Assembly (NCBI GenBank): GCA_001179505.1
Contig: CDMY01000390.1
Coordinates: 1-64,000 of the forward strand
Direction: 5' to 3'
DNA: 64,000 bases
Origin: Vitrella brassicaformis
Lineage: Eukaryota; Sar; Vitrellaceae
In this document: positions 1 to 9,934 of the stretch, piece by piece
Numbering within the stretch: position 1 is the first letter of the stretch
Layout: each line of letters begins with the position of its first letter
Made by a program: the position numbers and the translations under genes
The notes under the pieces: generated by a model
Told to the model about the DNA's origin: nothing
Database searches by the model: none
Seen by the model: the letters and a program-made list of their open reading frames with translations, nothing else

Positions 1-1203
1 GCCCGAGGTCATCGGCAACAACACGGGCGGCCCCATGTGGGAGATCGAGATGTGTTTGGGGGACAGAGCCATCAACTCATCGGACGACATACAGGTGTGT
101 GAGATTGATGACAGCCACACGGATCCAGATCACACGCCTGCATTCATGGCTTGTGTCCTTGTTATGCATGTAATGCATCAGAAGTTGCACGCCTTCCGCA
201 ACACGTGCCTTGCTGCCGATGCAGCGGAGGCATACACCAGCACCGGCACTGAGGGCCTCAAGATCCACCTCCCCTTCACCGGCGACGCCAATGCCATCGC
301 AGCCTCCCTCCCGGCCGTCCAAGTGTGCTGCCAGCAGGCTCACAAAGTCACCCTCGACGGCCATCCGCTGCCCGGCACCGTGATGGCAGCTCCGGGGCTT
401 GACGCACTCGCACCGTGTGAGTCGGCGGAGGAGCTCACCGTCAAGGCGAATGGGTGGCCCGATGATCTCCCTGGCTACATCACTGCCAATCCTGAGGGCC
501 TCTTCCCAAATGTGTCGTCGGTTGTCGTGTGTGAGGGAGAGAGGGGCATGGAGACGTATGCGGGCGGCGTGTCGGGTGTGCTGAGTGCGTTGTCGTCACT
601 CGAGCGAGCCACGTTTGAGCTGAGCGTCCAGGCGGGCGACCAGCCTGTGCTGTGCATGGTGCCTGAGGGTGTGAGCCATCTCCCTGCTGAAGGCGAGAGC
701 ATCACACTGCAGGTCAAGTGCCGTTTTGCCGCACAGCCTGCCTATGGCCACTTCGGTTTCTATCACGATGAGGCCAACATGCATCAGAATGTGTCTGTCG
801 GCTGGCGTGTGTACGGTGGGGAGAGGGAGGCAGGCAGGCAGGTCATGCAGCGTCGTGTGTCTCGTCTGGAAGTGCATGTCGACACCACACGAGGAGATGT
901 AGGCGGCTTTGCGCACCGCCGATCCTCGTGGCTGTCGGATGCACAAGCCAAAGAGATGTTCGCATCGCTCGCTGAGTGTGTGGTGAGTGCCTTCGAGAGC
1001 TTCCCACTGCTGTCGTGTGTTGCGGTTGTGTCCAAGCCCAAGCCGGCTTTTGGCATGATGGGCTATTTGCGTACTCTGTCTAAGAAGCGGTTCAGGTGTT
1101 GGGTGGTGGTGGTGGCAAGAACAGTGTTGAGATGCACCGCGTGGCCAAGAAGAAGGCAGGCAAGGGGGGCAACAAGAGAGACAAGGCCACCAAGGCAGAC
1201 TGA
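1..1203 (+). CDS. WRVYGG-family protein, copy 1 (3' part; possible 1-nt frameshift)
   Basis: Two last exons of a gene that begins outside the window: 1-94, then 182 to the end, with a GT-AG intron at 95-181 in phase 0. The protein aligns by eye with the copies at 26210-29324 and 29388-32796, sharing LFPNV, a VPEGV-type motif and the signature WRVYGGEREAGRQVM (about 805-850). No known domain is recognised. The reading frame opened at position 2 runs on to 1252 and ends in an unlike tail. Shifting frame by one base at about 1090 gives a glycine stretch and a lysine-rich tail ending at TGA 1201-1203. That tail resembles the basic tails of the sister copies, so a one-base deletion or sequencing error in the G run at 1089-1090 is likely. 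Function unknown. Confidence 0.7.
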
Positions 1204-1253
1204 TGCACACATGACACATCCTACCTGTATCGCGAGTGCATCGACACGGTGAG

Positions 1254-1717
1254 AGCAAGGAGAGAAGGAGAGCGAGGAGCGTTTTTGCCGCCTTGATTGT
1301 TCCTTTCTATCTACTCATTGTGTCCATGTTGACCACACATGACCGCCCGAAGCACAGCAGACAGGTCAATCCTTGCCCCCATGTCCCCCAAGTTGGAGAG
1401 AGAAGGAACGGCCTCTGTGTGAGTGCATGAGTGCCTTTGTGCATGTTTGCGGACACACTCGCAGTCAGTGGACAATCGCATCAATGTCTGTCCCTGTGTG
1501 TACAATAGCGCCAGGGTGCATGTGTGTCGTATGGGAGGACCGATCGGCTAAAACGGCATCATCGTCAATTAACAGGGCAAGAAGTCTGTCGTCCGTCATG
1601 AGGATGCAGACACAGATAAACACACGCCGCACACAAACGTACTACCGAGTGTCTCCCCAGACACACACGCACCACACACGGGTCCATCCATCCATCCATC
1701 CATGTGTCCATGCATGG
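1254..1717. other. intergenic, convergent 3' flanks
   Basis: There is no supported gene between copy 1 of the WRVYGG family (+) and the p24 gene (-). The stretch holds short CATC repeats (about 1683-1703) and presumably both 3' UTRs. Confidence 0.6.
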
Positions 1718-2533
1718 TCAGATGATTTTCTTTGATCGAAAGAATGTCCTAAAGTAGTAGATCTGCAGAGCGGACACGGCGACCATGAGTGCGACGTTGA
1801 AGAGAGTGAACCCGATGACGCGGAAGGCGGTATTGTCGTTGGTCTTCCTCAGGCCCTGCTCCCTCTCGCGCATGTACAGGATGATGTTGTGGTACAGACG
1901 CAACTCCTCCTCGATCTTCTTCAAAGACACCGTCATCTGAATGCCACACAAATCACATCCACCACACAGACAGAACACACACAGTGACACCAACGGCACA
2001 TACATACACAGACACACGCAAATGGAAGGGCAGGGCAGGTGGTGTTGACTAACGTACCGGTTCGAGGTGTTCTTTTTTGGCGATTGACGAGTAGTCCCTG
2101 GCCTGTGCGCCCCATGCGATGTTGAGCTTCACATTGATGCCCTTGCGGCTCAAATTCTGCACGCAAAACATGTGAGTTCCCGCCTGCAGCACACCAGCAA
2201 CCACACCACACAGACACATTAGATCTCGCTGTGCCATACGTGTGTGCGTCCACGTGTGTGCACCTGGTTGGTTGTGAATGCGGTTTTGATTTCCATCTTG
2301 TCCTTCTCCGAGAAGATGGTGGCGCTGGGGTCCGCCACGTTGACCGACAGCAGCCCGTCGGTGGTGACGAACTCTGCAATGAGCAGCGTGCCCTTGCCCA
2401 GCTCCTCGCCGTAGCACTTCTTCTGACTCGCGTTGAGGTCCACATGAATCTCTATCGCCTCACACACCAGCAACACCAGCAGCACGCACACCCAGACCAG
2501 CTGCCACAGCATGGACAAGACAGATCTTCTCAT
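1718..2533 (-). CDS. p24 / emp24-GP25L (TMED) family cargo receptor
   Basis: Three exons on the minus strand: 2533-2264, 2156-2058 and 1936-1718, all phase 0, giving 195 residues. The order is an N-terminal hydrophobic signal peptide (about residues 1-27), a GOLD-type beta domain with two cysteines, a short coiled coil (the EEELRLYHNIILYMRER region), one transmembrane helix near the C terminus, and a cytosolic tail ending KKII. The tail fits a dilysine KKXX retrieval signal for COPI. p24 proteins cycle between ER and Golgi and select cargo for COPII/COPI vesicles. Length and architecture are normal for the family. The start at 2533 gives a good signal peptide. The gene is divergent from the mitochondrial carrier, with 90 bp between start codons. 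The exact p24 subfamily was not assigned. Confidence 0.93.
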
Positions 2534-2607
2534 GAGTGCATCACAGAGCTGGCGCTACGCCATCTGGGGGGAAGGAGAAAAGAAGAAAATCGCTGAGGAA
2601 ATCGAAA

Positions 2608-2640
2608 TGCGAGCTGGAAGAAGATGGTTTCAAGCTCGCA
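2608..2640. promoter_or_regulatory. AAGCTCGCA-type element in the p24/carrier divergent region
   Basis: AAGCTCGCA lies at 2632-2640 and the inverted form TGCGAGCT at 2608-2615. The same nonamer recurs in other start-codon regions of the window. It overlaps the first ATG of the carrier (2624), which suggests that translation may start downstream, for example at 2675. Confidence 0.45.
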
Positions 2641-4447
2641 AGGCGAGAAGGAAGAGGAAAAGGGAGCATCAGCCATGGTGATCGACGGAATACACGGTTT
2701 TGTGGAGAACATGGACATCTTAGGCAATCTCGGAGGGAGATCTCTACGCAAGCCCGCCTCTCGGCGTGAGGCAGCTCTTCGCGGCACCATGTTCGGCGGC
2801 GCCCTCAGCGGTTTTGTCGGCCGTCTGTGTTTCCATCCCATCGACACATGCAAGGCCAAACTGCAGGTGCAGATGCTCGAGCGGTCCCGGAAGAGCGGCG
2901 TGGGCAGCGGGGGAGGGCCGCCGGCGGCCTACAGGAACCTCTTCTCGACGCTCGTCCACACCATGAGGGCAGAAGGGCCGGCCGGGCTGTACAGGGGATT
3001 CGGGTGAGCGACATCTCTGCAGATCTCACTGCAGACATCAATATCTCTCCCTGCTGTGTGTCTGTCTGTTGGTGCGACTCCATCCGTTTGTTTATCAATC
3101 AGTGTGACAGGTTTTGGTTCGATTCCTGCCACGTGTCTGTACTTCACGTCGTATGAGTACTTCAAGGGCAAGCTACAGGAGTCGCTGTATATGGTCAAGG
3201 ACATGCCGCCGGACTCCAAGGCACACATCCTCACCGACTTCATTGCGGGCTTCTTGGCCGAGGTCGTCAGCTGCATCCTCTGGGTGCCCATCGATGTCTC
3301 CAAGGAACAGCTACAGGTACTCAGAGAGGAGGGACTTTAAGAGGGGAGGGGAGAGGGAGGAAGTGGCTGTCATCTGGATGTCTGGATGTCCGGCTGGTTA
3401 TGTATGTCATCAGACGCAGTATGAGCTGCGGGCCACTCAGCATCGGGGGAGCTTCGACGCCGTCAGGAACATCATGAAGGAGGGGCTGCCACAGGTACGT
3501 ACATGTGCTCTTGTAGAGGAGGGAGTGAGGGACACTCATCTGCCTCATCCATCCCCTCCTTTGGTGTGCTGTGCTGCATTGCAATGGATTGCCCTCTTAG
3601 CTGTATCGCGGCTACTACGCCACGCTGCTGTCTTTTGGCCCCTTCTCTGCATTCTACTTCATGTTCTACGAGGTGAGGTCAGCACAGCACAGCACCACCG
3701 ACCCGACCTGACCACCCACACAGAGAGATCTGATCTTCCCTCTGACTGACGCATGGAATGCATTCATTCATTCAGCAATTCAAGGCTGGGGCGCAGTCGG
3801 CGTACACGTACATGAGCCCGCCAGACTTCCAGCCACTCAGACCGGCGGCCATGGAATACGCCAGGGATGATGATGCGGGAAGTGATGGGCGGGGAGCTCG
3901 TGCGACAAACAGAGCGTCGTCACCGATGGAGTCTGACCCGGATGCTGCCGACGTGTCCCTGCCCTTCCACTGGCTGCTGGCCGTGGGGGCAGCTGCAGGT
4001 GCGCACACTCGTCGATGGGCGGCAGGGTAATCCGTCCAGTCCCCGTGTTGTGTTGGTGTTGGTTGGTGTGTGGGTGGTGCGCACAGGTTCAGCGGCAGCA
4101 TTTGTGACGAATCCGCTTGACCTGGTGAAGCTGCGGCTGCAGGTGCAGCGGACGGCCAAGAGGTCACAGACCGGCATGTCCACCCCTTTCCAATACCGCG
4201 GATTCTGGCAGGTATGCACACACGGCCATAGGGACACACTGCACATGTAGTACTCATCTCTCTTTCTGTTTGTTCTTCTTTGTCATGTCAGGGTCTGCGA
4301 GGTGTGTTCGAGGTTGAGGGAGTGCGTGGGCTGTTCAGGGGTTCCGTGGCGCGCATCCTCTTCCATGCGCCAAACTATGCTCTGACCATCACTCTGATGG
4401 AGAAACTGAAGGAGGGCTACCTGAAATACGTGGAGCCGGGGATATGA
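2624..4447 (+). CDS. mitochondrial carrier family (SLC25) transporter
   Basis: Seven exons: 2624-3003, 3103-3316, 3414-3494, 3601-3672, 3776-3998, 4087-4211 and 4292-4447, for 416 residues from the first ATG. Three carrier repeats are visible. Their PX[DE]XX[KR] signatures are HPIDTCKAKLQ in repeat 1, VPIDVSKEQLQ in repeat 2 and NPLDLVKLRLQ in repeat 3, each followed by a second helix such as GLYRGFG or GLFRGSV. Six transmembrane helices are expected in the inner mitochondrial membrane. A low-complexity insert of about 50 residues sits between repeats 2 and 3 (exon 5). The substrate cannot be read from the sequence, though the form resembles SAM/Mme1-like or amino-acid carriers. The junction 3003/3103 was chosen because it restores RGFGVTGFGSIPAT. 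A start at 2675 is a real alternative. Confidence 0.92.
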
Positions 4448-4959
4448 CGCGACGTCACATCAGTGTGTAGTGGTTTTGTGGGGGTGGGTGCTTGTTGTCG
4501 TGTCATGTTCACTGACTGTCGATGGGATTTTGGACGATGGGCGATTGATCTGTCTGTACATTATCGTGAATTGAATGTCGATCAAGTCCATACAAGCTTC
4601 CATGCAGTTGATGCGCTGTTCAATCCAGGTGGCCTGTCTGTGTCGGCTGCCGAGAGGCCCGATGCCTGACCCGCCACCCGGAACGTTTTCATTGACGAAC
4701 TGGCGCGGGGATGGGAATGAGGGCAGGGAGGGGCGCATTCGTCATGGTAAGTGTGAATCAAGGCAGGAGGCGTACCTGGTAAGTGTGCATTAGATCTGCA
4801 CTGGGCACTGCCAGTTGGCGCGTCCGTCGATGAAGCCGTTACCGGCGTGAGTCTCATCATGCCTCTCGACAGACAACCGACACAAACACTTAGTCTTCTC
4901 TCACACATAAATGTTTCACCCACACACCGCCAGCCAATGGTCCTCTCTCGCGCTTTCAG
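4448..4959. other. intergenic, convergent 3' flanks
   Basis: This stretch separates the carrier (+) from the plastid-protein gene (-). I see no coding exon or structured RNA in it. Confidence 0.55.
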
Positions 4960-6518
4960 TCAGGTCAGGACGAACCTGGCCATCTCAGGCGCCCCTCCCT
5001 CTGTGTAGAGGTCCGCCAGCTGCTGCTTGATGGCCGACCATGGTACGTACACGGGACCCTCCCCGCCGGTCTTGGACTTGAGCCCAAACATCATCGCATC
5101 CATCAGCCTGCAGCAATACAGGCAGGCAACAAGGGCAATCAGCGAACAGCGTATCCCGGTCTCTCCTCTGTGTCATTTGCACCCACCATGCGGCCCTCTC
5201 GAGCGCTACGACGTACTTAAGCTTGCGGCCACGCTGGATCTCCTCTGTGCGGGGATCCTGCACATGTGCAGACGCGTGAGTGTGGTATCTATCGTCTGTG
5301 TGTGTGTATGTGGGTGTCGGTGATCCCCCCACCCACCCTGGATCGCCTGAGGAAGCTGTCTCTGTACTCGTCATAGGACCTGTCCGCAGCAAGATCCACC
5401 GTACGGCGCAACTCCTACACACACATATCAACATCACAGGTAGAGCATATATCTTCCTGCACGGCTGTCTGGTTTGCTCCCTCACTGCATCGTCTGCTGC
5501 AGTGGTCCAGATGGGGAGTTTGAGAGCGACCTTCGCGGCATCTCTGGCGACCTCGGTGTTGCCCCTGTGTGTGGCCATGAGGTCGGCGTGGTAGGCCAGC
5601 GGCCGACCCCACCCCTTGACCTCCTTGTAGTACTTCTCGCTCGCCACCATCGCACTGTACGTGTCACCTGCACACACACACACACACACAGACGTCGATG
5701 GATGGAGAGAAATGCCACATGAGTGCGCTCTCTTGCCCCCCCGCCGCCCGCCTGACTGCCGGCGGACCTTTTGCCAGGTGCAGGTCCACCAGTGCCTCAT
5801 AGACATCAGGAAACCTCCCCACCCTCTTGAGAGCCAGATATCTCGGCAGCCCCAGACCCAGACGATGCACGTCACCCAGCTCATACCCCTCCCCCTCATT
5901 CAGCAGGCTGTTGACCAGCTGAACCGTCTCACCCGCCGTCTCATCCCCACGCAAATCCTCCTCTACCGCAAACCGCTTCATCAGCGACCGGATGTCGAAC
6001 GACACGAGCGACACGCCAGAAGGGCCGGGCCTCACGACCGGCAGCGGCATGTCCTCTGGCGCACTCGGCCACTTGAGGAGGCCCAGGTAGGACGACGGAT
6101 TCGACTCATCTGCAGACGTGTTGCGGGCGAGGGGGATGAAGAAGGGGTGGAAGTTGCCCCGTGATGGCGAGGGGGAAACGACCTCATACCCTCTCCTCTG
6201 CAGCAGGCTGATGAAGTGCGGCAGCTCCTTGGACGGCAGGGTGGCCTCAGGGACTGCTGCAACGTCTCTGAGGAAGGTGAGATGCTCATCTGCGACGCTG
6301 CTGTGGGAGGTGGAAGCGACGGCTGGCGGTGCAAGCTGGTCTTGGGCGTTGGTATCGATGGCATGAGTCGCCGAGAAGCGCCGAGGCCTCGGTCGGGCTG
6401 TGGAATGAGATCTAAGTAGGAAGGTGAATGAAGGACACCACGAGAGGCACTTGAAGACGAAGAAAAGCCAGATCCGCCTTCTCCATGGCTTCTCCCGTCC
6501 CCAGCCAGCACTCTCCAT
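4960..6518 (-). CDS. conserved protein, probably plastid-targeted, function unknown
   Basis: Five exons: 6518-5768, 5667-5486, 5414-5337, 5257-5187 and 5107-4960, giving 409 residues. The N terminus from the 6518 ATG has a basic stretch, a hydrophobic segment (about residues 13-30) and an arginine/serine-rich region. This fits a bipartite signal plus transit peptide for a complex plastid. The mature part is well ordered, mostly helical and tetratricopeptide-like (ALVDLHLAKGD, YSAMVASEKYY, GRPLAYHADLM). It ends shortly after a short segment beginning VYVPWSAIKQQ. I recognise the style of a conserved plastid protein but cannot name the family. A longer reading frame begins at 6587, but the AAGCTCGCA element at 6537-6545 lies between the two ATGs and favours the 6518 start. 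Some introns are under 100 nt. Confidence 0.7.
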
Positions 6519-6536
6519 GGCAGATCTCCAATCATG

Positions 6537-6545
6537 AAGCTCGCA
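6537..6545. promoter_or_regulatory. AAGCTCGCA element upstream of the plastid-protein gene
   Basis: An exact nonamer 19 bases upstream of the minus-strand ATG at 6518, within the 215-bp region shared with the divergent repeat-protein gene starting at 6734. Confidence 0.45.
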
Positions 6546-6733
6546 CTCCCTGGAACGTTTCACCGGGGATTGAACCCTATGGCGCAAAGGAGTGGGACAG
6601 CTAGGGATACCGAAAGAAAACGGATGTGACGGCGTGAGAAACTGTAGACTAGACTAGCTTGAGTGTTGGTTATCGTGAGAAGATGACGGAAGCTCTTCCG
6701 ATAGGCCGCAGCCGCTTCCACAGCGGCAGCACC

Positions 6734-9700
6734 ATGGGCGAACTCAAGACGGCTCCCCGCACCAAGGATGGCATCGAGGAGTCGCCGTGGACCGACCATG
6801 ACTGGTAAGCAACCCTCACCTCTCCCACGACCGCCATCAGTCACCTCACCTGTGGCCCTTGTTGTTTGGCGCCTTTCAGGTACTGGAGCGCTCAGAAGCC
6901 CAACCGAAAGTAAGCTGCCCAGACCACACAGACGCCCATCCGTCGCCCATCCCTGCCCGTGTGTGTTCTGTGTCGGTTCCTCAGGGCGTCATTGGAGTCG
7001 ATGGGCACGATGACGACCGTGGCGGGTGCTTCGTCTGCGGAGCTGGACGTGGGTGACGCCTGCGATGAGTGGGACATCGACGACGTCCTCAGCCAGGACA
7101 GACGCACGCCCCTGTCCATGGGGGCATCCAGCTTCAGCTTCCTCCACAAAGACAGCGAGATGGACCTGGTGCGCCAGACCGTACCTGAGGAAGAACAGGA
7201 CCAGCCGGTCAGTGAGTGAAGTGACACCCAACACCCACACACACACCACCCTCACAACACACACACGCCCATCCCCCATCTGGTTTGTGTATGTGTCGCC
7301 CTGCAGGTATTTGACGAGAACGACCGTGAGAGCGAGTCGGAGATGGACGCCGACCGCCATCTGTTCGACCCGCAGGCCGCCAAGCCGGAGCCCATCGCAC
7401 CCCTCCAGTACGCCGACGACGACATCGAGGCCTACGACCAGGCCGTCCTCAACCTCATCCAGGCCAGACAGGGAAACCAGGGGCAGGCCGAGGCCTTCGA
7501 CCAGGAGGTGGCCTACGGTAGTGGTGGTGGTGGTGGTGTTGGTGGGGCTGAGGTGCGTGAGGGGGCGCATGTGTCGCTGGATGAGCTGGAGAAACGACTG
7601 GCCAGAGGGTGAGCTCACACACACACACTAAGGAGGGGAGAGAGAGCATTGAGATGATGGGTGTTCTGTGCGTTGTGTGTTGTGTTGTTGTCCGTTGATT
7701 GTCAGTGTTGGTCCTGAGGCAGCTCACAAGATCGCTGAGGGCCTCAAGGAGGAGCACCTCGACGTGGAACTGGACCACCTGCCCGATGATAAGTCCGTGA
7801 GATCACATCACACCACATCACATCACATCACACCACACCACACCCACACTCCTCTCTGTCGCACAGGGACATAGACGACTTCCGCACTGTGTTGTCATTT
7901 GCCGTTGACGACATCGAGGCCTTCGATGACGCCCTCCGCAGAGCCGTCGCCACCACCCGCCAGGCCTTCCCGGAGGTCAACCAGGCCACACGCGACCTCC
8001 GTGAGCGTCTGGATGAGGACGGCTACAAGTGGGTCGGCGGCATGAGCGGCAAGTTGAAGGACACGCCACTCACTGACGAACCCATTGGCGCACGACTCGC
8101 GTAAGGGAGGGAGCTGCAGGGAGAATAATACAACAACTCGTCCATGTGCTTTTCTGCCTTGTTGCAGCCCCGATTCACTGGTTGACGTTGATGACTTCGA
8201 TGCGTACGACAGAGCCGTTATCGAGCAGCTGACTAGTGGGCCGCCCCCGCGCACTCTGAAGGACGCCGACGAGGCTGAGTGGGACGCCGAGGTGGCCTAC
8301 ACTCGTGACCTCCACACGGGCGGCATGAGCGGTCCTCTCCCATTCACGCCGCTCGCCAACGAACCCGTCGGTGCCCGCATAGCGTAAGAAGCCCCCCACA
8401 CACACAGATGCACACACGACACGAACCATCCCCTCCTCATCTCTCTCCCTCCCTCCCTCTCCGTCTGTCTGTCGGGTGTTATTGCCATCAGTCCTGGTGC
8501 CGTGTTGGATGTGAGTGACTTCGCGGCGTACGACCGTGCCGTGATGGACCAGTTGGAGTTGCATCAGCTCGAGTACGGCGGCCCCCGCCTGCCCACTGAC
8601 GAGGGGCAGCGTCGCCCCGCCGACACGGCCCCGCCATACGTGCGCGAGACGCCTGCCATGGAGCGTCAGCGTCTGGCGGCTCTGTGCAGCCTCCGTGAGC
8701 GTTTGGACGAGGACGGCTACGGGTGGGTCGGCGGCATGAGCGGCAACTTGAAGGACACACCACTCACCGACGAGCCCGTCGGCGCACGACTCGCGTAAGA
8801 AAGCATCCACTCGATCAGACATACACAGACACACACAAAGGGAGAGAGGGCAAACGCTGTCAAACGGACCAGCTCATTTTGGCCTTTTCTGTTCTCCGTG
8901 TGTTCTGCAGCCGTGACTCGTTGGTTGACGTTGACGATTTCGATGCGTATGACAACGCCGTTGCGGAGCAGCTGTCTCGTGGGCCGCCCTCGCGCACACT
9001 TCAGGACACCAGTGGTGAGGAGTGGGACGCCGAGGTGGCCTACAGCCGCGACCTCCACACGGGCGGCATGAGCGGCGATCTGCCAGAGACGCCGCTCGCC
9101 AACGAACCCGTCGGCGCTCGCATAGCGTAAGAAGCCGCCCACCCCACACACCCCAAAGACACCAACAGACCACACCAACGTTTGTCTGCTGTTTCCATCC
9201 GTCCAGTGCTGGAGTTGACGTTGAGTCGTATGACCGTGCCGTGCTGGCTCAGCTGGCTGGCAGCGCCGGCCGCCTGCCGAGCGACGACCTGGTGCATGAC
9301 TGGGGGCGGGAGCGGGACTACGGGGGTGTCGATGACGATGATGGGTACATCGGAGGCATGAGTGGACCGCTGCCCACGGCGCCACTCGCCGACGAACCCA
9401 TCGGGGCGCGACTCGCGTAAGCTAAATGAAGAACTGACACAGAAAGGACAAGGCGACACATATGCTCATCTCTGTTTGTTCGCCGTTTGTGTGTCAGTCC
9501 GAATGCGTTTCTGGACGTTAGCGATTTCGATGCGTATGACCGCGCGGTGATGGAGTCGCTGTGCAGCGCCCCCGACCGGCTGCCCACCACCTCGACCAAC
9601 ACCAACGGATGGGACGCTGAGGTGCCCTGGGCATACGAGACGCCACTCCGGGTCGTCAGCCGGGACGAGGTCGCCGTGGGCCCGCCCCCGCCGACCTTTC

Positions 9701-9934
9701 AGGACGTCGACCAGAAGCTCATGGCCACCGCACAGGACAACTATGAGTACGTCACACGAACGGATGGATGGGTGGATGCGTGACACATTGGTGGTGGTGG
9801 TGGTGTTGTTGGCTGTCAGGTTGGTGCCGTTTGAGGGCAGCGAGGAGGACTTCGATGCGTATGAGGGTGCGGTGCTGGCCGAGGCATCCAGGGGCGCGGC
9901 AGAGGCAGCCAACTTGGTTGACCTCACCTACTGA
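6734..9934 (+). CDS. modular acidic protein, one repeat per phase-2 exon
   Basis: Twelve exons: 6734-6804, 6880-6909, 6985-7207, 7307-7608, 7706-7792, 7867-8100, 8168-8383, 8492-8794, 8911-9126, 9207-9416, 9498-9746 and 9820-9934, giving 751 residues. Exons 5 to 11 all begin and end in phase 2, so any one can be lost or duplicated without breaking frame. Exons 6 to 10 each encode a 70-101 residue unit that starts near DVDDFDAYDRAV and ends with GGMSGxLxxTPLxxEPxGARxA; exons 4, 11 and 12 keep the FDAYD half. Exons 7 and 9 are nearly the same sequence, and exons 6 and 8 share the LRERLDEDGY form, so a two-exon unit was duplicated. There is no signal peptide or membrane helix and no recognised domain. 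The donor of exon 5 (AA then GTCCGT) is weak but keeps frame. Confidence 0.85.

Noticed and set aside
6560-6600. tRNA-like B box (GGTTCAATCC on the minus strand)
   Set aside because: The flanking bases do not pair into a T stem, and no acceptor or anticodon arm can be drawn.
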